Shown here in pieces: positions 34,614 through 41,872 of a stretch of 64,000 nt of DNA (within the stretch, counting starts at the first letter, position 1; each line of letters begins with the position of its first letter). This DNA comes from an uncultured Christensenella sp. (lineage in GTDB: Bacteria > Bacillota > Clostridia > Christensenellales > Borkfalkiaceae), in the NCBI GenBank assembly GCA_910579705.1, contig CAJTUI010000013.1, positions 1 through 64,000 on the forward strand. The letters are read 5' to 3'. A program made the position numbers and the translations under genes. The notes beneath the pieces were generated by a model. That model ran no database searches and had not been told where the DNA came from. It was given only the letters and a program-made list of their open reading frames with translations.

Positions 34614-34642
34614 ATTATATGAAAATTTGGCTCTTATGTCAA
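34614..34642 (-). promoter_or_regulatory. Consensus promoter of the zinc-ribbon/polymerase unit
   Basis: On the minus strand TTGACA (plus 637-642), 17 bases, then TATAAT (plus 614-619) match the sigma-A consensus exactly. I see no convincing LexA box of the GAAC-N4-GTTC type over it, so SOS control is not supported from sequence. Confidence 0.85.
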
Positions 34643-34939
34643 ACAAACATATGAAACTACTCCATAGTAAATCTACTTTTGAAATCCAAAGTAATATACT
34701 TTTTTTCGTGCTTTTAAGATTTCTTTTTTTATAATTACCTTTTCTTCGAAGAGTGCAACAACTAATTGTGGTATGTAAATCGCAGATACTATCTCTTGCA
34801 CCTTTGATAGTTATTTGACATTGTTATTGAAATATTTAGGTAGTTCAACTCCAGTTTTTGTAAAAAATCAATAAAATTCATCCTAAAAACCAAAAGATAA
34901 TTTTCTCAACAAATAAATCAATATTTAGTGTTAAAAGAC

Positions 34940-34982
34940 AACAAAAAACACACAATATACTACATAATGTGTGTTTTTTGTT
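34940..34982. terminator. Bidirectional hairpin with 15-base perfect arms
   Basis: Arms 940-954 and 968-982 are perfectly complementary around 13 bases, with A-runs on one side and T-runs on the other, so it can terminate transcription in both directions. No flanking gene explains it, which suggests a lost gene or an unannotated small RNA. Confidence 0.65.
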
Positions 34983-35060
34983 TAGCATCCTTTTCGGGTA
35001 CCAAATATGATGAAATTAATGGGATTTGACTATCGAATCATAATTAAAATCAAAACATAA

Positions 35061-35093
35061 AAATGGCTTACTCCAAATGAGAATAAGCCATTT
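35061..35093 (-). terminator. Hairpin terminator in the gene-free stretch
   Basis: Ten-base perfect arms (061-070 and 084-093) have an extra three pairs (CTC with GAG) inside. On the minus strand a T-rich tail follows. It could end a short leftward transcript from between here and the tRNA terminator. Confidence 0.6.
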
Positions 35094-35283
35094 CATACTA
35101 CATATTGTGATTAGTTTTTTATCAAACCACTATTACTTGGACCGTGGATGTGATATATTCGCCTTTGCTGACATTTGCAATTAAATCGTTAGTTCAAATC
35201 CTATTTTTACTCAAAACTACTCAAAAGACAGCAGTGAAAACCAAAGACCACCGAAATAATGCAAAACCACAATATATAGTATG

Positions 35284-35317
35284 ATAAAGCCCGAAAACTT
35301 TCGTTTTCGGGCTTTAT
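35284..35317 (-). terminator. Terminator downstream of tRNA-Glu
   Basis: Fifteen-base perfect arms (284-298 and 303-317) with a four-base loop lie 31 bases beyond the 3' end of the tRNA. The stem includes CCCGAAAAC and ends in AT pairs, with a short T-containing tail on the minus strand. Confidence 0.8.
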
Positions 35318-35348
35318 GTAGTAGGACAGTATTTTCGTCCTACAAAGA

Positions 35349-35423
35349 TGGTGACCCTGCCGGGAATCGAACCCGGGATTGAGCCTTGAGAGGGCTCCGT
35401 CTTAACCGCTTGACCACAAGGCC
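35349..35423 (-). tRNA. tRNA-Glu (anticodon CUC), CCA encoded
   Basis: The minus strand folds into a full cloverleaf: a seven-pair acceptor stem beginning GGCCTTG, a D-arm GTC with GAC, a five-pair anticodon stem GAGCC with GGCTC around loop CTCTCAA (anticodon CUC, read as Glu for GAG codons), and a T-arm CCGGG with CCCGG around TTCGAAT. The 3' CCA is encoded at 349-351. It has its own promoter and terminator. Confidence 0.95.
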
Positions 35424-35443
35424 GTATTGATTTTTGCTTTGTG

Positions 35444-35472
35444 ATTATATCATATACCTTTTTACTTGGCAA
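35444..35472 (-). promoter_or_regulatory. Promoter of tRNA-Glu
   Basis: On the minus strand TTGCCA (plus 467-472), 17 bases, then TATAAT (plus 444-449), about 20 bases before the tRNA 5' end. The position and spacing fit a strong stable-RNA promoter. Confidence 0.8.
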
Positions 35473-35490
35473 GCAAAAATCATACTCATT

Positions 35491-36471
35491 TTAATTATTT
35501 TCCAGAAAACGCGCGATATAATCCATTACCTCAGCATCCTCTTCCGTTGCGGCTTTAAAGTCAAACTCTGAAAAATCCTTTACGCCCTTTTTCAATTCGG
35601 CATAAAGCTCAGCGAGCAGCCGTTCCGCGTTTTGCGTGTTGTACGGATTATGCGCCTTACCCTTTACACAATATTTTGTAATGTTTTCACCTTCGGCCTT
35701 GCCGAATGCGGAAAGCCCGACGGGAACTATATAGTCGTTATCGCCGTGCACAAGCAGTGTCGGCGCGGAATTTATTTTCGCGCACCTTGCGGCGTTCGCG
35801 TTCCCCGCCGCGCCGAACTTGATAAAGTTAATAAGAGCCAAAAACGGCGTTAAAATAAACGCCAGCGGTTTAGTAATAATTTTAGCAGCCGAAAAGCTTA
35901 CGGTTTTAGACGGCGAAAGCGGCGCGCTTATCGCAACCACTCCGTCCACCTTCCGCCGCGCGGACGCCGCAAGCGCGGAATATCCGCCCCAACTGTGTCC
36001 GACAAGATAAATTTTCGGGCACTCTGCTGCGCTTTCAGAAAACAGCTCTTCGTTGCGCCTGACAAAATCTATCGCACACATAACGGTTTTCGCACCCGAA
36101 TACATTCCCTTTAAATTTTTACCGTCCGAATAATTACAACCTCTGCTGTCCGCGGCCAGAACCGTATATCCCAGATTGCAAAAGTACGCTATTTCGGTCA
36201 TATAGGCGACGTGTCCCGGCCCAAGCCCGTGACAGAAAACCAAAGCTTGCCCGTTTTGCACGCAATTACCGCGGTAAATAAAACCTTTTATCCCGCGCGA
36301 CACTTCGACTTCCCGCGCGGACAATCCGAAATGCTCCGCAGAAAAATATTTCAATGCGGGATTTATATCGCAACGTTTACCGAACGCCGCAAAGTCGCAC
36401 AAAAGCGCAAGTATAAACAGCAACGCAACTACTGCGGCGATTACTATGGCAATTATATAATAAATCTGCAC
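35491..36471 (-). CDS. Membrane-anchored alpha/beta hydrolase
   Basis: This 326-residue serine hydrolase has an N-terminal membrane anchor (about 4-28, very hydrophobic). The fold is shown by the oxyanion region FCHGLGPGH, the nucleophile elbow GHSWGG, the acid in VHGDNDYIVP and the catalytic His in KGKAHNPY. The start is a GTG at 36469-36471 with GGAG ten bases before it. Its substrate is unknown; esterase, lipase or peptidase activity are all possible. It lies 48 bases downstream of pgi and is separated from it only by a GC-rich hairpin, so it may be transcribed by read-through. Confidence 0.85.
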   Translation of the reverse strand: MQIYYIIAIVIAAVVALLFILALLCDFAAFGKRCDINPALKYFSAEHFGLSAREVEVSRGIKGFIYRGNCVQNGQALVFCHGLGPGHVAYMTEIAYFCNLGYTVLAADSRGCNYSDGKNLKGMYSGAKTVMCAIDFVRRNEELFSESAAECPKIYLVGHSWGGYSALAASARRKVDGVVAISAPLSPSKTVSFSAAKIITKPLAFILTPFLALINFIKFGAAGNANAARCAKINSAPTLLVHGDNDYIVPVGLSAFGKAEGENITKYCVKGKAHNPYNTQNAERLLAELYAELKKGVKDFSEFDFKAATEEDAEVMDYIARFLENN

Positions 36472-36487
36472 GTTTCGCTCCGTAAAA

Positions 36488-36510
36488 GCGGCGCGGCTTT
36501 CCGCCGCGCC
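36488..36510 (-). terminator. GC-rich hairpin after pgi
   Basis: The minus strand forms GGCGCGG with CCGCGCC around seven bases (more pairs are possible in an alternative register), followed by GCTTTT. The tail is short, so it is probably a partial terminator between pgi and the hydrolase gene. Confidence 0.65.
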
Positions 36511-36519
36511 TTGTTTTTA

Positions 36520-37947
36520 TTAAACGGTATATTTTTTATCGAGCGCAGGCGCGGAATCCATCTCCGCCTTCTGTCCCTCGTATCCCTTTTTGCCCAAAAG
36601 CGCGAACGTAGCTTTCTTGCCGTTTTCAACGCCGGGCTGGTTGTAAGTATCGATATTAAGAAGTGCGCCCGTATATGCGGTCTGCAATTCGAAAAGATAC
36701 ATAAGCTGGCCGAGCGTGAACTCGTTTATTTCAGGCACGTTGATAGTGTAATTGAGTCTGCCCGCGCGCATAAGCGCATATGCCGTGGCCTTGTTTTCCG
36801 CCTGGATAAGCTCCTGCATAGTGTGTCCGCCGAGGAAACCCACGTCGGGAATATCCTCGCAACCGTGCGCGATAGGCATTTCCGTAGCATATTTTCCGAC
36901 CGAAATAAAAGTAATTACTTTATCGTAAGGCCCTTCCGTATACAGCTGAACCTGAGAATGCTGGTCGGTTACACCCAAGCTCTTGACGGGAGTCGTGCCC
37001 GCGTTTACTGTATTTCCGTCGTAGTCCACCGCTTTACCGAGCGATTCCGCCCAGAGCTGGCAATACCAGTCCGCGATAAGTTTGAGATTATCCGAATAAG
37101 GCATTAAAACGTTAATGTTCTTGCCCTGATTCATAGTTATATACTGCAAAACGGCGCAAGCCAGCGCGGGGTTGGAAGAAATTTCTCCCTTTGCGCAAAG
37201 TTCGTCCATATACGCGGCGCCTGCAAGCATTGCTTTAATATCGATTCCGAGCACCGCCGCGGGCAGAAGTCCTACGGGGCACATCTCCGAAAACCTGCCG
37301 CCAACGCCGTCGGGAAGAACGTACTTCTTGAATTTGCCGCCGTAGCTGTTGTCTATTTTGATAAGATTGCCGCGGTTTGCGTCGGTTGTGAATATTATAT
37401 TGTCGGGCAGGTTCACGCCCTTTTTCTTCAATATATCCGCAATAATAAGATACTGCGTCATTGTTTCGCTTGTCGCGCCCGACTTGGAAATAACGTTGAA
37501 ACAGGTCTTTTCGGGTTCGATTACGTCAAGAAGCGCCTGCATTCTCACGGGGTCTACGTTGTCTTCGACGTAGAACTTAGGGCCGTTTCTCTTCTCGTCC
37601 GAAAGCTCGTTATAATGCAGATGTTTGAGCGCGTTAAACGCCATTATGGGGCCGAGCGCGCTGCCGCCGATACCGAGCACTACGAAATACTTGAACTTTT
37701 TCCTGACCTTATCGGCCGTCTTTATAATGTCGGCGACAATCTCGTCCTGATTGTACGGAAGCTCCGTCCAGCCCATAAACAAATCGTCCCTGCCGCGGTT
37801 TTTCGCAACGTAGTCATACGCCTTTGCCGCTTTGTCAGCAACGGCCGACAACTCCGCGTCGGAAATTCCTTTATCGCCCAACGATTTAGACATCATATAA
37901 TTGTAGTCTACCGTTACGCGAAGCTCCTCTCTGTTCTTATAATTCAT
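36520..37947 (-). CDS. pgi: Glucose-6-phosphate isomerase
   Basis: This cytoplasmic enzyme interconverts glucose-6-phosphate and fructose-6-phosphate at the top of glycolysis. It has 475 residues, with the phosphate-binding loop VISKSGATSETMTQ, the sugar-isomerase signature region with GVGGRFSEMCPVGLLP, and the catalytic Glu in MELIQAENKAT-like LIQAENKAT. The length is typical of the bacterial short form. It carries a good Shine-Dalgarno (CAGGAGG) and has its own promoter, back to back with the leaderless promoter of the helicase gene. It would feed glucose from the sugar locus into glycolysis with pgk, tpiA and gpmI in the same window. Confidence 0.95.
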   Translation of the reverse strand: MNYKNREELRVTVDYNYMMSKSLGDKGISDAELSAVADKAAKAYDYVAKNRGRDDLFMGWTELPYNQDEIVADIIKTADKVRKKFKYFVVLGIGGSALGPIMAFNALKHLHYNELSDEKRNGPKFYVEDNVDPVRMQALLDVIEPEKTCFNVISKSGATSETMTQYLIIADILKKKGVNLPDNIIFTTDANRGNLIKIDNSYGGKFKKYVLPDGVGGRFSEMCPVGLLPAAVLGIDIKAMLAGAAYMDELCAKGEISSNPALACAVLQYITMNQGKNINVLMPYSDNLKLIADWYCQLWAESLGKAVDYDGNTVNAGTTPVKSLGVTDQHSQVQLYTEGPYDKVITFISVGKYATEMPIAHGCEDIPDVGFLGGHTMQELIQAENKATAYALMRAGRLNYTINVPEINEFTLGQLMYLFELQTAYTGALLNIDTYNQPGVENGKKATFALLGKKGYEGQKAEMDSAPALDKKYTV

Positions 37948-37988
37948 AACACCCTCCTGCTTTGTTAAATGAAATTTTACAATTTAAT

Positions 37989-38017
37989 ATTATAATACAA
38001 ACTCATACGATAGTCAA
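37989..38017 (-). promoter_or_regulatory. pgi promoter
   Basis: On the minus strand TTGACT (plus 012-017), 17 bases, then TATAAT (plus 989-994). The 5' leader is about 35 bases with a Shine-Dalgarno. It is divergent from the helicase promoter about 35 bases away. Confidence 0.8.
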
Positions 38018-38049
38018 CAACCCGAATGAAATTTTTTATCGGGTTTTGC

Positions 38050-38079
38050 TTGCCAAAACGTTTGTTTATATGCTATAAT
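38050..38079 (+). promoter_or_regulatory. Promoter of the helicase gene, predicted leaderless
   Basis: TTGCCA (050-055), 18 bases, then TATAAT (074-079). Only six bases separate the box from the ATG at 38086, so transcription should begin at or next to the start codon. Confidence 0.7.
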
Positions 38080-38085
38080 TCGGTT

Positions 38086-39300
38086 ATGAACGGTGAACTT
38101 ACGGCTGACCAGAAAAATGCCGACAAGTTAATAACGGACTGGTTTTTAAATTCCTCCAAGCAGTTTTTCGTACTTGCTGGATATGCGGGAACGGGAAAGA
38201 CCACCCTATTACGGCATACTGTAACGCAATCTCTGGGACTTGTCCCCGAAGAGAGCGCGGCTTTCGTCACGCCGACGGGCAAGGCCGCAACCGTTCTTAT
38301 CCGCGGCGGAATACCTGCCACAACCCTGCACAGACTTATTTACCAGTCCATTCCCGAAGAAAAGGAAATAGAGCTGAACGGCAAGAAAATCAAAATAGAA
38401 ACCCTGTCCTTCAAAAGGCGCGAAAGCATAGACAAGAGCATAAGGCTTATAGTTCTGGACGAGGCCTCTATGGTCTCCGACACGGTGCTTTGGGATTTGG
38501 CGGAGTTCGGGGTTAAACTTCTTCTTTGCGGCGACAACGCGCAGTTGCCGCCCGTGGAAGGTTTGAACTCCTATTTAAAAACCCCCGATTACACGTTAAG
38601 AAGTATAGTAAGGCAACAGCTGGACAACCCTATTATCAAGCTTTCGGAAATGGCGCGCGAGGGAAAATACATACCTTACGGCCGATACGGCGACAGCGCG
38701 CTCGTTTTGAGCAAGCGGCTGTTTACGGGCGAAAGACGAAAAAATTATCTTTCGAGGGCTGACCAGATTATCTGCGGGACAAACAAGACCCGCGCGCTTA
38801 TCAACGACGAGCTACGCGCGGAACGCGGGCTCGGCCCCCTTCCCGAAACGGGCGACAAGCTGATATGCACGCAAAACAACTGGGAGCAGTACATAGACGG
38901 CGAATACCGTTTTAACCTTGTAAACGGCATTATCGGCACCGCGTACGACCCGTTTTACGACGAGAACGCGGGTATCGGGTTTATTCAGTTCAAGCCCGAC
39001 TTCCTCGACAGCCTCTGTCCCGAGGCGATTCCGTTCGACACGGGCATATTCACCGACGGGCGATACCGCTATAAGCACGGCGATTATTTCGAAAAGTTCG
39101 ACGAAAACGGCGAGGCGACGGGCGCGTTCACTTTGAACCGTTTCGAATACGGTTACTGCATATCCTGCCACAAGGCGCAGGGCAGCGAATTCGATAACGT
39201 TGTTGTGTTTGACGAGAGCTACGCCTTTAAAGATGACAAAAACCGCTGGCTTTACACGGCGGTTACGAGAGCGAAAAAGAAACTTATTTTGTTGAGATAA
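38086..39300 (+). CDS. RecD/Dda-like SF1 helicase (AAA ATPase)
   Basis: This 404-residue DNA helicase of superfamily 1 has Walker A GYAGTGKTTLL, Walker B LIVLDEASMV, motif III LLCGDNAQLPPV, and a C-terminal UvrD-type motif (YGYCISCHKAQGSEFDNVVV and WLYTAVTRAKKKL). It resembles Dda, RecD2 C-terminal halves and small phage-type helicases; no RecBCD partners are nearby. I place the start at 38086 (MNGELTADQ) because a TATAAT box lies inside the 60-base upward extension. No Shine-Dalgarno is present, in keeping with a leaderless mRNA. It probably acts in replication restart or repair. Confidence 0.88.
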   Translation: MNGELTADQKNADKLITDWFLNSSKQFFVLAGYAGTGKTTLLRHTVTQSLGLVPEESAAFVTPTGKAATVLIRGGIPATTLHRLIYQSIPEEKEIELNGKKIKIETLSFKRRESIDKSIRLIVLDEASMVSDTVLWDLAEFGVKLLLCGDNAQLPPVEGLNSYLKTPDYTLRSIVRQQLDNPIIKLSEMAREGKYIPYGRYGDSALVLSKRLFTGERRKNYLSRADQIICGTNKTRALINDELRAERGLGPLPETGDKLICTQNNWEQYIDGEYRFNLVNGIIGTAYDPFYDENAGIGFIQFKPDFLDSLCPEAIPFDTGIFTDGRYRYKHGDYFEKFDENGEATGAFTLNRFEYGYCISCHKAQGSEFDNVVVFDESYAFKDDKNRWLYTAVTRAKKKLILLR

Positions 39301-39305
39301 AGAAC

Positions 39306-39331
39306 GCGCCCCGCAACAAATTGCGGGGCGC
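39306..39331. terminator. Bidirectional terminator between helicase and DeoC-like genes
   Basis: Eleven-base perfect arms (306-316 and 321-331) with loop CAAA sit in the gap between the convergent stops. Short A/T tails are present on both sides, so it can serve both genes. Confidence 0.75.
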
Positions 39332-39347
39332 TTAAATTACGTTTCAA

Positions 39348-40085
39348 TCAGTCAGCTGTCTGTAAGATTATCCGCGCAACGTCCGCGGCGTTCCTGCTAC
39401 CGATAATCGTCGCGCCCAGACTTACGGCGACGCTCATATCGTTTACCGTGGCTATGCCGTCCGCCTTTATTGTACACTTATCCTTTACCGCCTCGCCAAC
39501 GTGCGCGACCACGTCCGCATTAAAGCCCGCGCCGTAGAACCCCGAGCCCGTGCGCAAAGACGGTATTCCGCAATCGATTGCTATGGCGCATACCTTTGCT
39601 ATTTCCTGAGTAGTCAGCAACGCGCTTTCGATATTAATTCTTATCGCGCGCTTTTTTGCGGCGGATTTAAGCTTTTTAAACTCGCGCTTGACGTAGCTCC
39701 AATTCGCGTCTTTTATATAAGCTACGGGCGCGGTCACTTCCACCTCGTCCACGCCGTCCTTAATAGCGTTCTTGACCGCCGCGACCTTTGTCTTTACGCT
39801 GTCGCCGCCGTGCGGGTAGGATATGCAGGCTATAAGCGAAACCTTGGGGTCGGGCCCGAGAAACGCGACGCACGGTTTGACAAGCGCGGGCAATACGCAG
39901 ACCGCGCCAAGTTTTAAAATGTTAGCGTCCTGACAGGCGCGGCGAAGAAACGCCCTGTCCTGCGACGCGTCTGTAAGGTTATATTCCAGTTTCTTGACCT
40001 GAGCTTCCGCCGCCTGTTGGTTCATTTTTCTTTTGAAATCGTTAAACTGCTGTTTTTCCAGCTCGTCCATTTTCTCGTATTCCAT
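39348..40085 (-). CDS. DeoC/aldolase-family protein with replaced catalytic residues
   Basis: The protein is 245 residues and has the TIM-barrel pattern of deoxyribose-phosphate aldolase (AVCVLPALVKPCVAFL, then GVDEVEV, then IKADGIATVNDM). Two positions that define catalysis differ. The Schiff-base lysine (Lys167 in E. coli DeoC) is Arg178 in LRTGSGF, and the acid corresponding to Asp102 is Glu116. The second lysine (E. coli Lys201) is kept as Lys207. An extra 30-residue helical N-terminus (MDELEKQQFNDFKRKM) is also unusual. It is therefore unlikely to be an ordinary aldolase; it may do another aldolase-like reaction or bind a phosphosugar. It is transcribed alone. The residue equivalences are by eye. 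Confidence 0.8.
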   Translation of the reverse strand: MEYEKMDELEKQQFNDFKRKMNQQAAEAQVKKLEYNLTDASQDRAFLRRACQDANILKLGAVCVLPALVKPCVAFLGPDPKVSLIACISYPHGGDSVKTKVAAVKNAIKDGVDEVEVTAPVAYIKDANWSYVKREFKKLKSAAKKRAIRINIESALLTTQEIAKVCAIAIDCGIPSLRTGSGFYGAGFNADVVAHVGEAVKDKCTIKADGIATVNDMSVAVSLGATIIGSRNAADVARIILQTAD

Positions 40086-40147
40086 TTTTTTTACCTAATA
40101 ACCTAAAATTTTTTTTATTTCTTCATTTTTTTGAAGAGTTTTTCCCG

Positions 40148-40153
40148 TATAAT
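40148..40153 (+). promoter_or_regulatory. TATAAT box six bases before an ATG (leaderless)
   Basis: The -10 box is perfect; the region 17 bases upstream is only T-rich (ATTTTT). Six bases separate the box from the ATG at 40160, so the transcript of the small membrane protein would have no leader. Confidence 0.6.
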
Positions 40154-40159
40154 CTTGGT

Positions 40160-40393
40160 ATGTTTATCGGGATTTTATATTTGTTTTTAACTTTCTTGTT
40201 CTGTTTTATTCTCGTACATTTAATAAAACTTGCATACATAGGTCTTCTGAGCACGAAAAAAAAGCCCGAGCCGCCGCCTAAGGAGAAACCTCCCGCACCG
40301 CCTAAGCCCGAGCCTGTCTATTATATTGTCGAAAAAAAGAGGTCGAAGAAATCGTCCTATTCCGAACCCAAGGAAATCAAGTTCAAGAAATAA
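40160..40393 (+). CDS. Small single-pass membrane protein with proline-rich cytoplasmic tail
   Basis: This 77-residue protein has one membrane segment (about 3-28) and a tail dominated by KPEPPPKEKPPAPPKPEP followed by a lysine/serine-rich end (EKKRSKKSSYSEP). No family is recognised. Its coding support is a start at a perfect leaderless promoter position, a consistent frame ending exactly where the convergent rsfS gene stops, and a membrane-anchor-plus-linker layout. It could be a scaffold or adaptor at the membrane, or unimportant. I see no other motif. Confidence 0.6.
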   Translation: MFIGILYLFLTFLFCFILVHLIKLAYIGLLSTKKKPEPPPKEKPPAPPKPEPVYYIVEKKRSKKSSYSEPKEIKFKK

Positions 40394-40744
40394 TCAGTCC
40401 TCGTATCTTTTAAGGTTTTCGCCGTCCTCCCAAAGCCTTTCAAGACGGTAAAAATCTCTCTCCTCGTCCGCAAACAGATGCACTATAACGTCCGCATAAT
40501 CGAGAACCGCCCATCTCCCGCCCTGCACGCCTTCAACGCGCTGGGGTATGAGCGAGTATTCCTTTTTCAATTTTTCTTCAAGGTTCTCCGCAAGCGACTT
40601 GACCTGCGTTTTAGACCTGCCGCCCGCGATTACGAAATAATCGCACAGGCTGGTCTTTTTTTCTACCGCGATATAAACTATGTTACACGCCTTCTTTTCG
40701 GATAACAGCTTGCAAATAAGCTGAGTTTTTTCATTACTGTTCAT
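40394..40744 (-). CDS. rsfS: Ribosome silencing factor RsfS
   Basis: RsfS binds ribosomal protein uL14 on the large subunit and blocks subunit joining when nutrients are short. The 116-residue protein has the family core DYFVIAGGRSKTQVKSLAE, the EGVQGGRWAVLDYADVIVHLF block and a C-terminal FYRLERLWEDG. It overlaps the end of the NadD-YqeK gene by 11 bases and is therefore translationally coupled, which is the usual gene order in Bacillota. It ends base to base with the convergent small membrane protein gene. Confidence 0.94.
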   Translation of the reverse strand: MNSNEKTQLICKLLSEKKACNIVYIAVEKKTSLCDYFVIAGGRSKTQVKSLAENLEEKLKKEYSLIPQRVEGVQGGRWAVLDYADVIVHLFADEERDFYRLERLWEDGENLKRYED

Positions 40745-41834
40745 TTCGATGTTCCTTTAAATATTTATATGCTTTCTCCGTCAACGGATAAATTTCCTTA
40801 CCCGACTTGCCGAGATATTCAATCTGATGCCCGAACGCGGCCAAAAGCCCCGCGTCCAATCCGCGCGCAAACTCGCCGCGAAGTTCCTCCACGCCCCCGA
40901 AAGTTCTGCCCTCTTCCAGCATATCCGAAAGATAAATAAGCTTTTCGAGCGCGGACATATTCTCCCTGCCGCTGGAATGATACCTTATCGCGTTCAGAAC
41001 GTCCGCATCGTCTATGCCGAAAACTTTTTCCGCCACGTACGCGCCCGAATACTGATGCACAACGTCGTCAAGCACTCCGTCGGGACAGACAAACCCTTTC
41101 AAAAGCGGGCTGTCAAAAGTAAGATATTTAGCGCAGTCGTGAAACAGCGCGGCCGTAAGCGCGGCCCGTTCCGATACACCTGCCCGCGCGCAATTCTCCG
41201 CCGCCGTAACCGCCACGCGCACGGTATGCTCCCACCTGATTTTCGTAAGCAGTTTTTTAACTTCTTCAACGCCGTCAAGCCTGTAAAGGTTATGCCCGCG
41301 AATATATTCCGCCACGCTTGCGGGCACGTATTCGCCCGTATCCTCGCCCAGAGCGGCAAGCGCGCGTATGCGCGTGGAACTGACCTTCGCGCCCGTGTAG
41401 CCTATGCTTACGGCGGGGAAACGCCCGTTGAGTGCGAGCGGCTTTTCTCTTGCGCAGACCGCGAGCGTTACGTTATCCAAAATATCACGCGGGTTTTTCC
41501 AATCGCCGAAACTTTCGTACATATCCGCGCCCATAACGAAATACAACTCGTCGTCGGGATACCGCTTTCTGAATTCACGGCAGGTCAGATACGAATAGCT
41601 GACCCCTCCCGCCGCAATCTCGTAATCGGAAACCTCTGCCCCGTCGAACGCCAGTTTGCACATATTAAACCGGTCCACGGGCGGAACCGTAAGCCTGCCG
41701 TTTTTCAGCGGCGTTACGTGCGAAGGAACGACAATGATTTTATCCAGACCCAGCGCACGCCGCGCGGCCGCGGCGATATTGATATGTTCGTTGTGGACGG
41801 GATTGAACGACCCGCCGAAAATTGCTATACGCAT
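40734..41834 (-). CDS. nadD: NadD-YqeK fusion: nicotinate-nucleotide adenylyltransferase plus HD phosphohydrolase
   Basis: Residues 1 to about 188 are NadD, which makes deamido-NAD from nicotinate mononucleotide and ATP: FGGSFNPVHNEH holds the nucleotidyl-transferase HxxH-type motif, and VSSTRIR the second signature. Residues about 190-366 are a YqeK-type HD-domain hydrolase (HTVRV, then LFHDCAKYL, then HQYSGAYVAEKVFGI and HSSGRENM), a family that cleaves Ap4A. In most Bacillota these are adjacent separate genes; here the frame is continuous. The ATG at 41834 gives the standard MRIAIFGG start. It is co-transcribed with rsfS. The fusion links NAD synthesis with removal of alarmone-like dinucleotides. 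Confidence 0.93.
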   Translation of the reverse strand: MRIAIFGGSFNPVHNEHINIAAAARRALGLDKIIVVPSHVTPLKNGRLTVPPVDRFNMCKLAFDGAEVSDYEIAAGGVSYSYLTCREFRKRYPDDELYFVMGADMYESFGDWKNPRDILDNVTLAVCAREKPLALNGRFPAVSIGYTGAKVSSTRIRALAALGEDTGEYVPASVAEYIRGHNLYRLDGVEEVKKLLTKIRWEHTVRVAVTAAENCARAGVSERAALTAALFHDCAKYLTFDSPLLKGFVCPDGVLDDVVHQYSGAYVAEKVFGIDDADVLNAIRYHSSGRENMSALEKLIYLSDMLEEGRTFGGVEELRGEFARGLDAGLLAAFGHQIEYLGKSGKEIYPLTEKAYKYLKEHRNEQ

Positions 41835-41872
41835 AAAGTATAACCGTTTGAGAATGTGTTAATAAACATAGT

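Larger units (their letters stand above)
34643..35283. other. Gene-free AT-rich stretch with strong hairpins
   Basis: About 640 bases without a credible gene on either strand. The stretch is visibly more AT-rich than the flanks and contains two strong hairpins listed separately. A short string at about 35185-35210 resembles a decayed tRNA T-arm (GTTCAAATCC) but no complete cloverleaf forms. It lies on the 3' side of tRNA-Glu, where integrating elements often insert, and may be the remains of one. No copy of the tRNA 3' end was found at another boundary. Confidence 0.6.

Noticed and set aside
35175..35215. Possible tRNA fragment (GTTCAAATCC) in the gene-free stretch
   Set aside because: No acceptor, D- or anticodon arms can be folded around it; too short to call a pseudogene.
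35349..35423. Attachment-site duplication of the tRNA-Glu 3' end
   Set aside because: No second copy of the tRNA 3' end was seen anywhere else in the window, so an integrated island is not supported.
40827..41843. Open frame of 338 codons on the plus strand opposite nadD-yqeK
   Set aside because: Antisense to a recognised gene on the other strand, rich in Arg/His/Ala as expected for a reversed coding strand.
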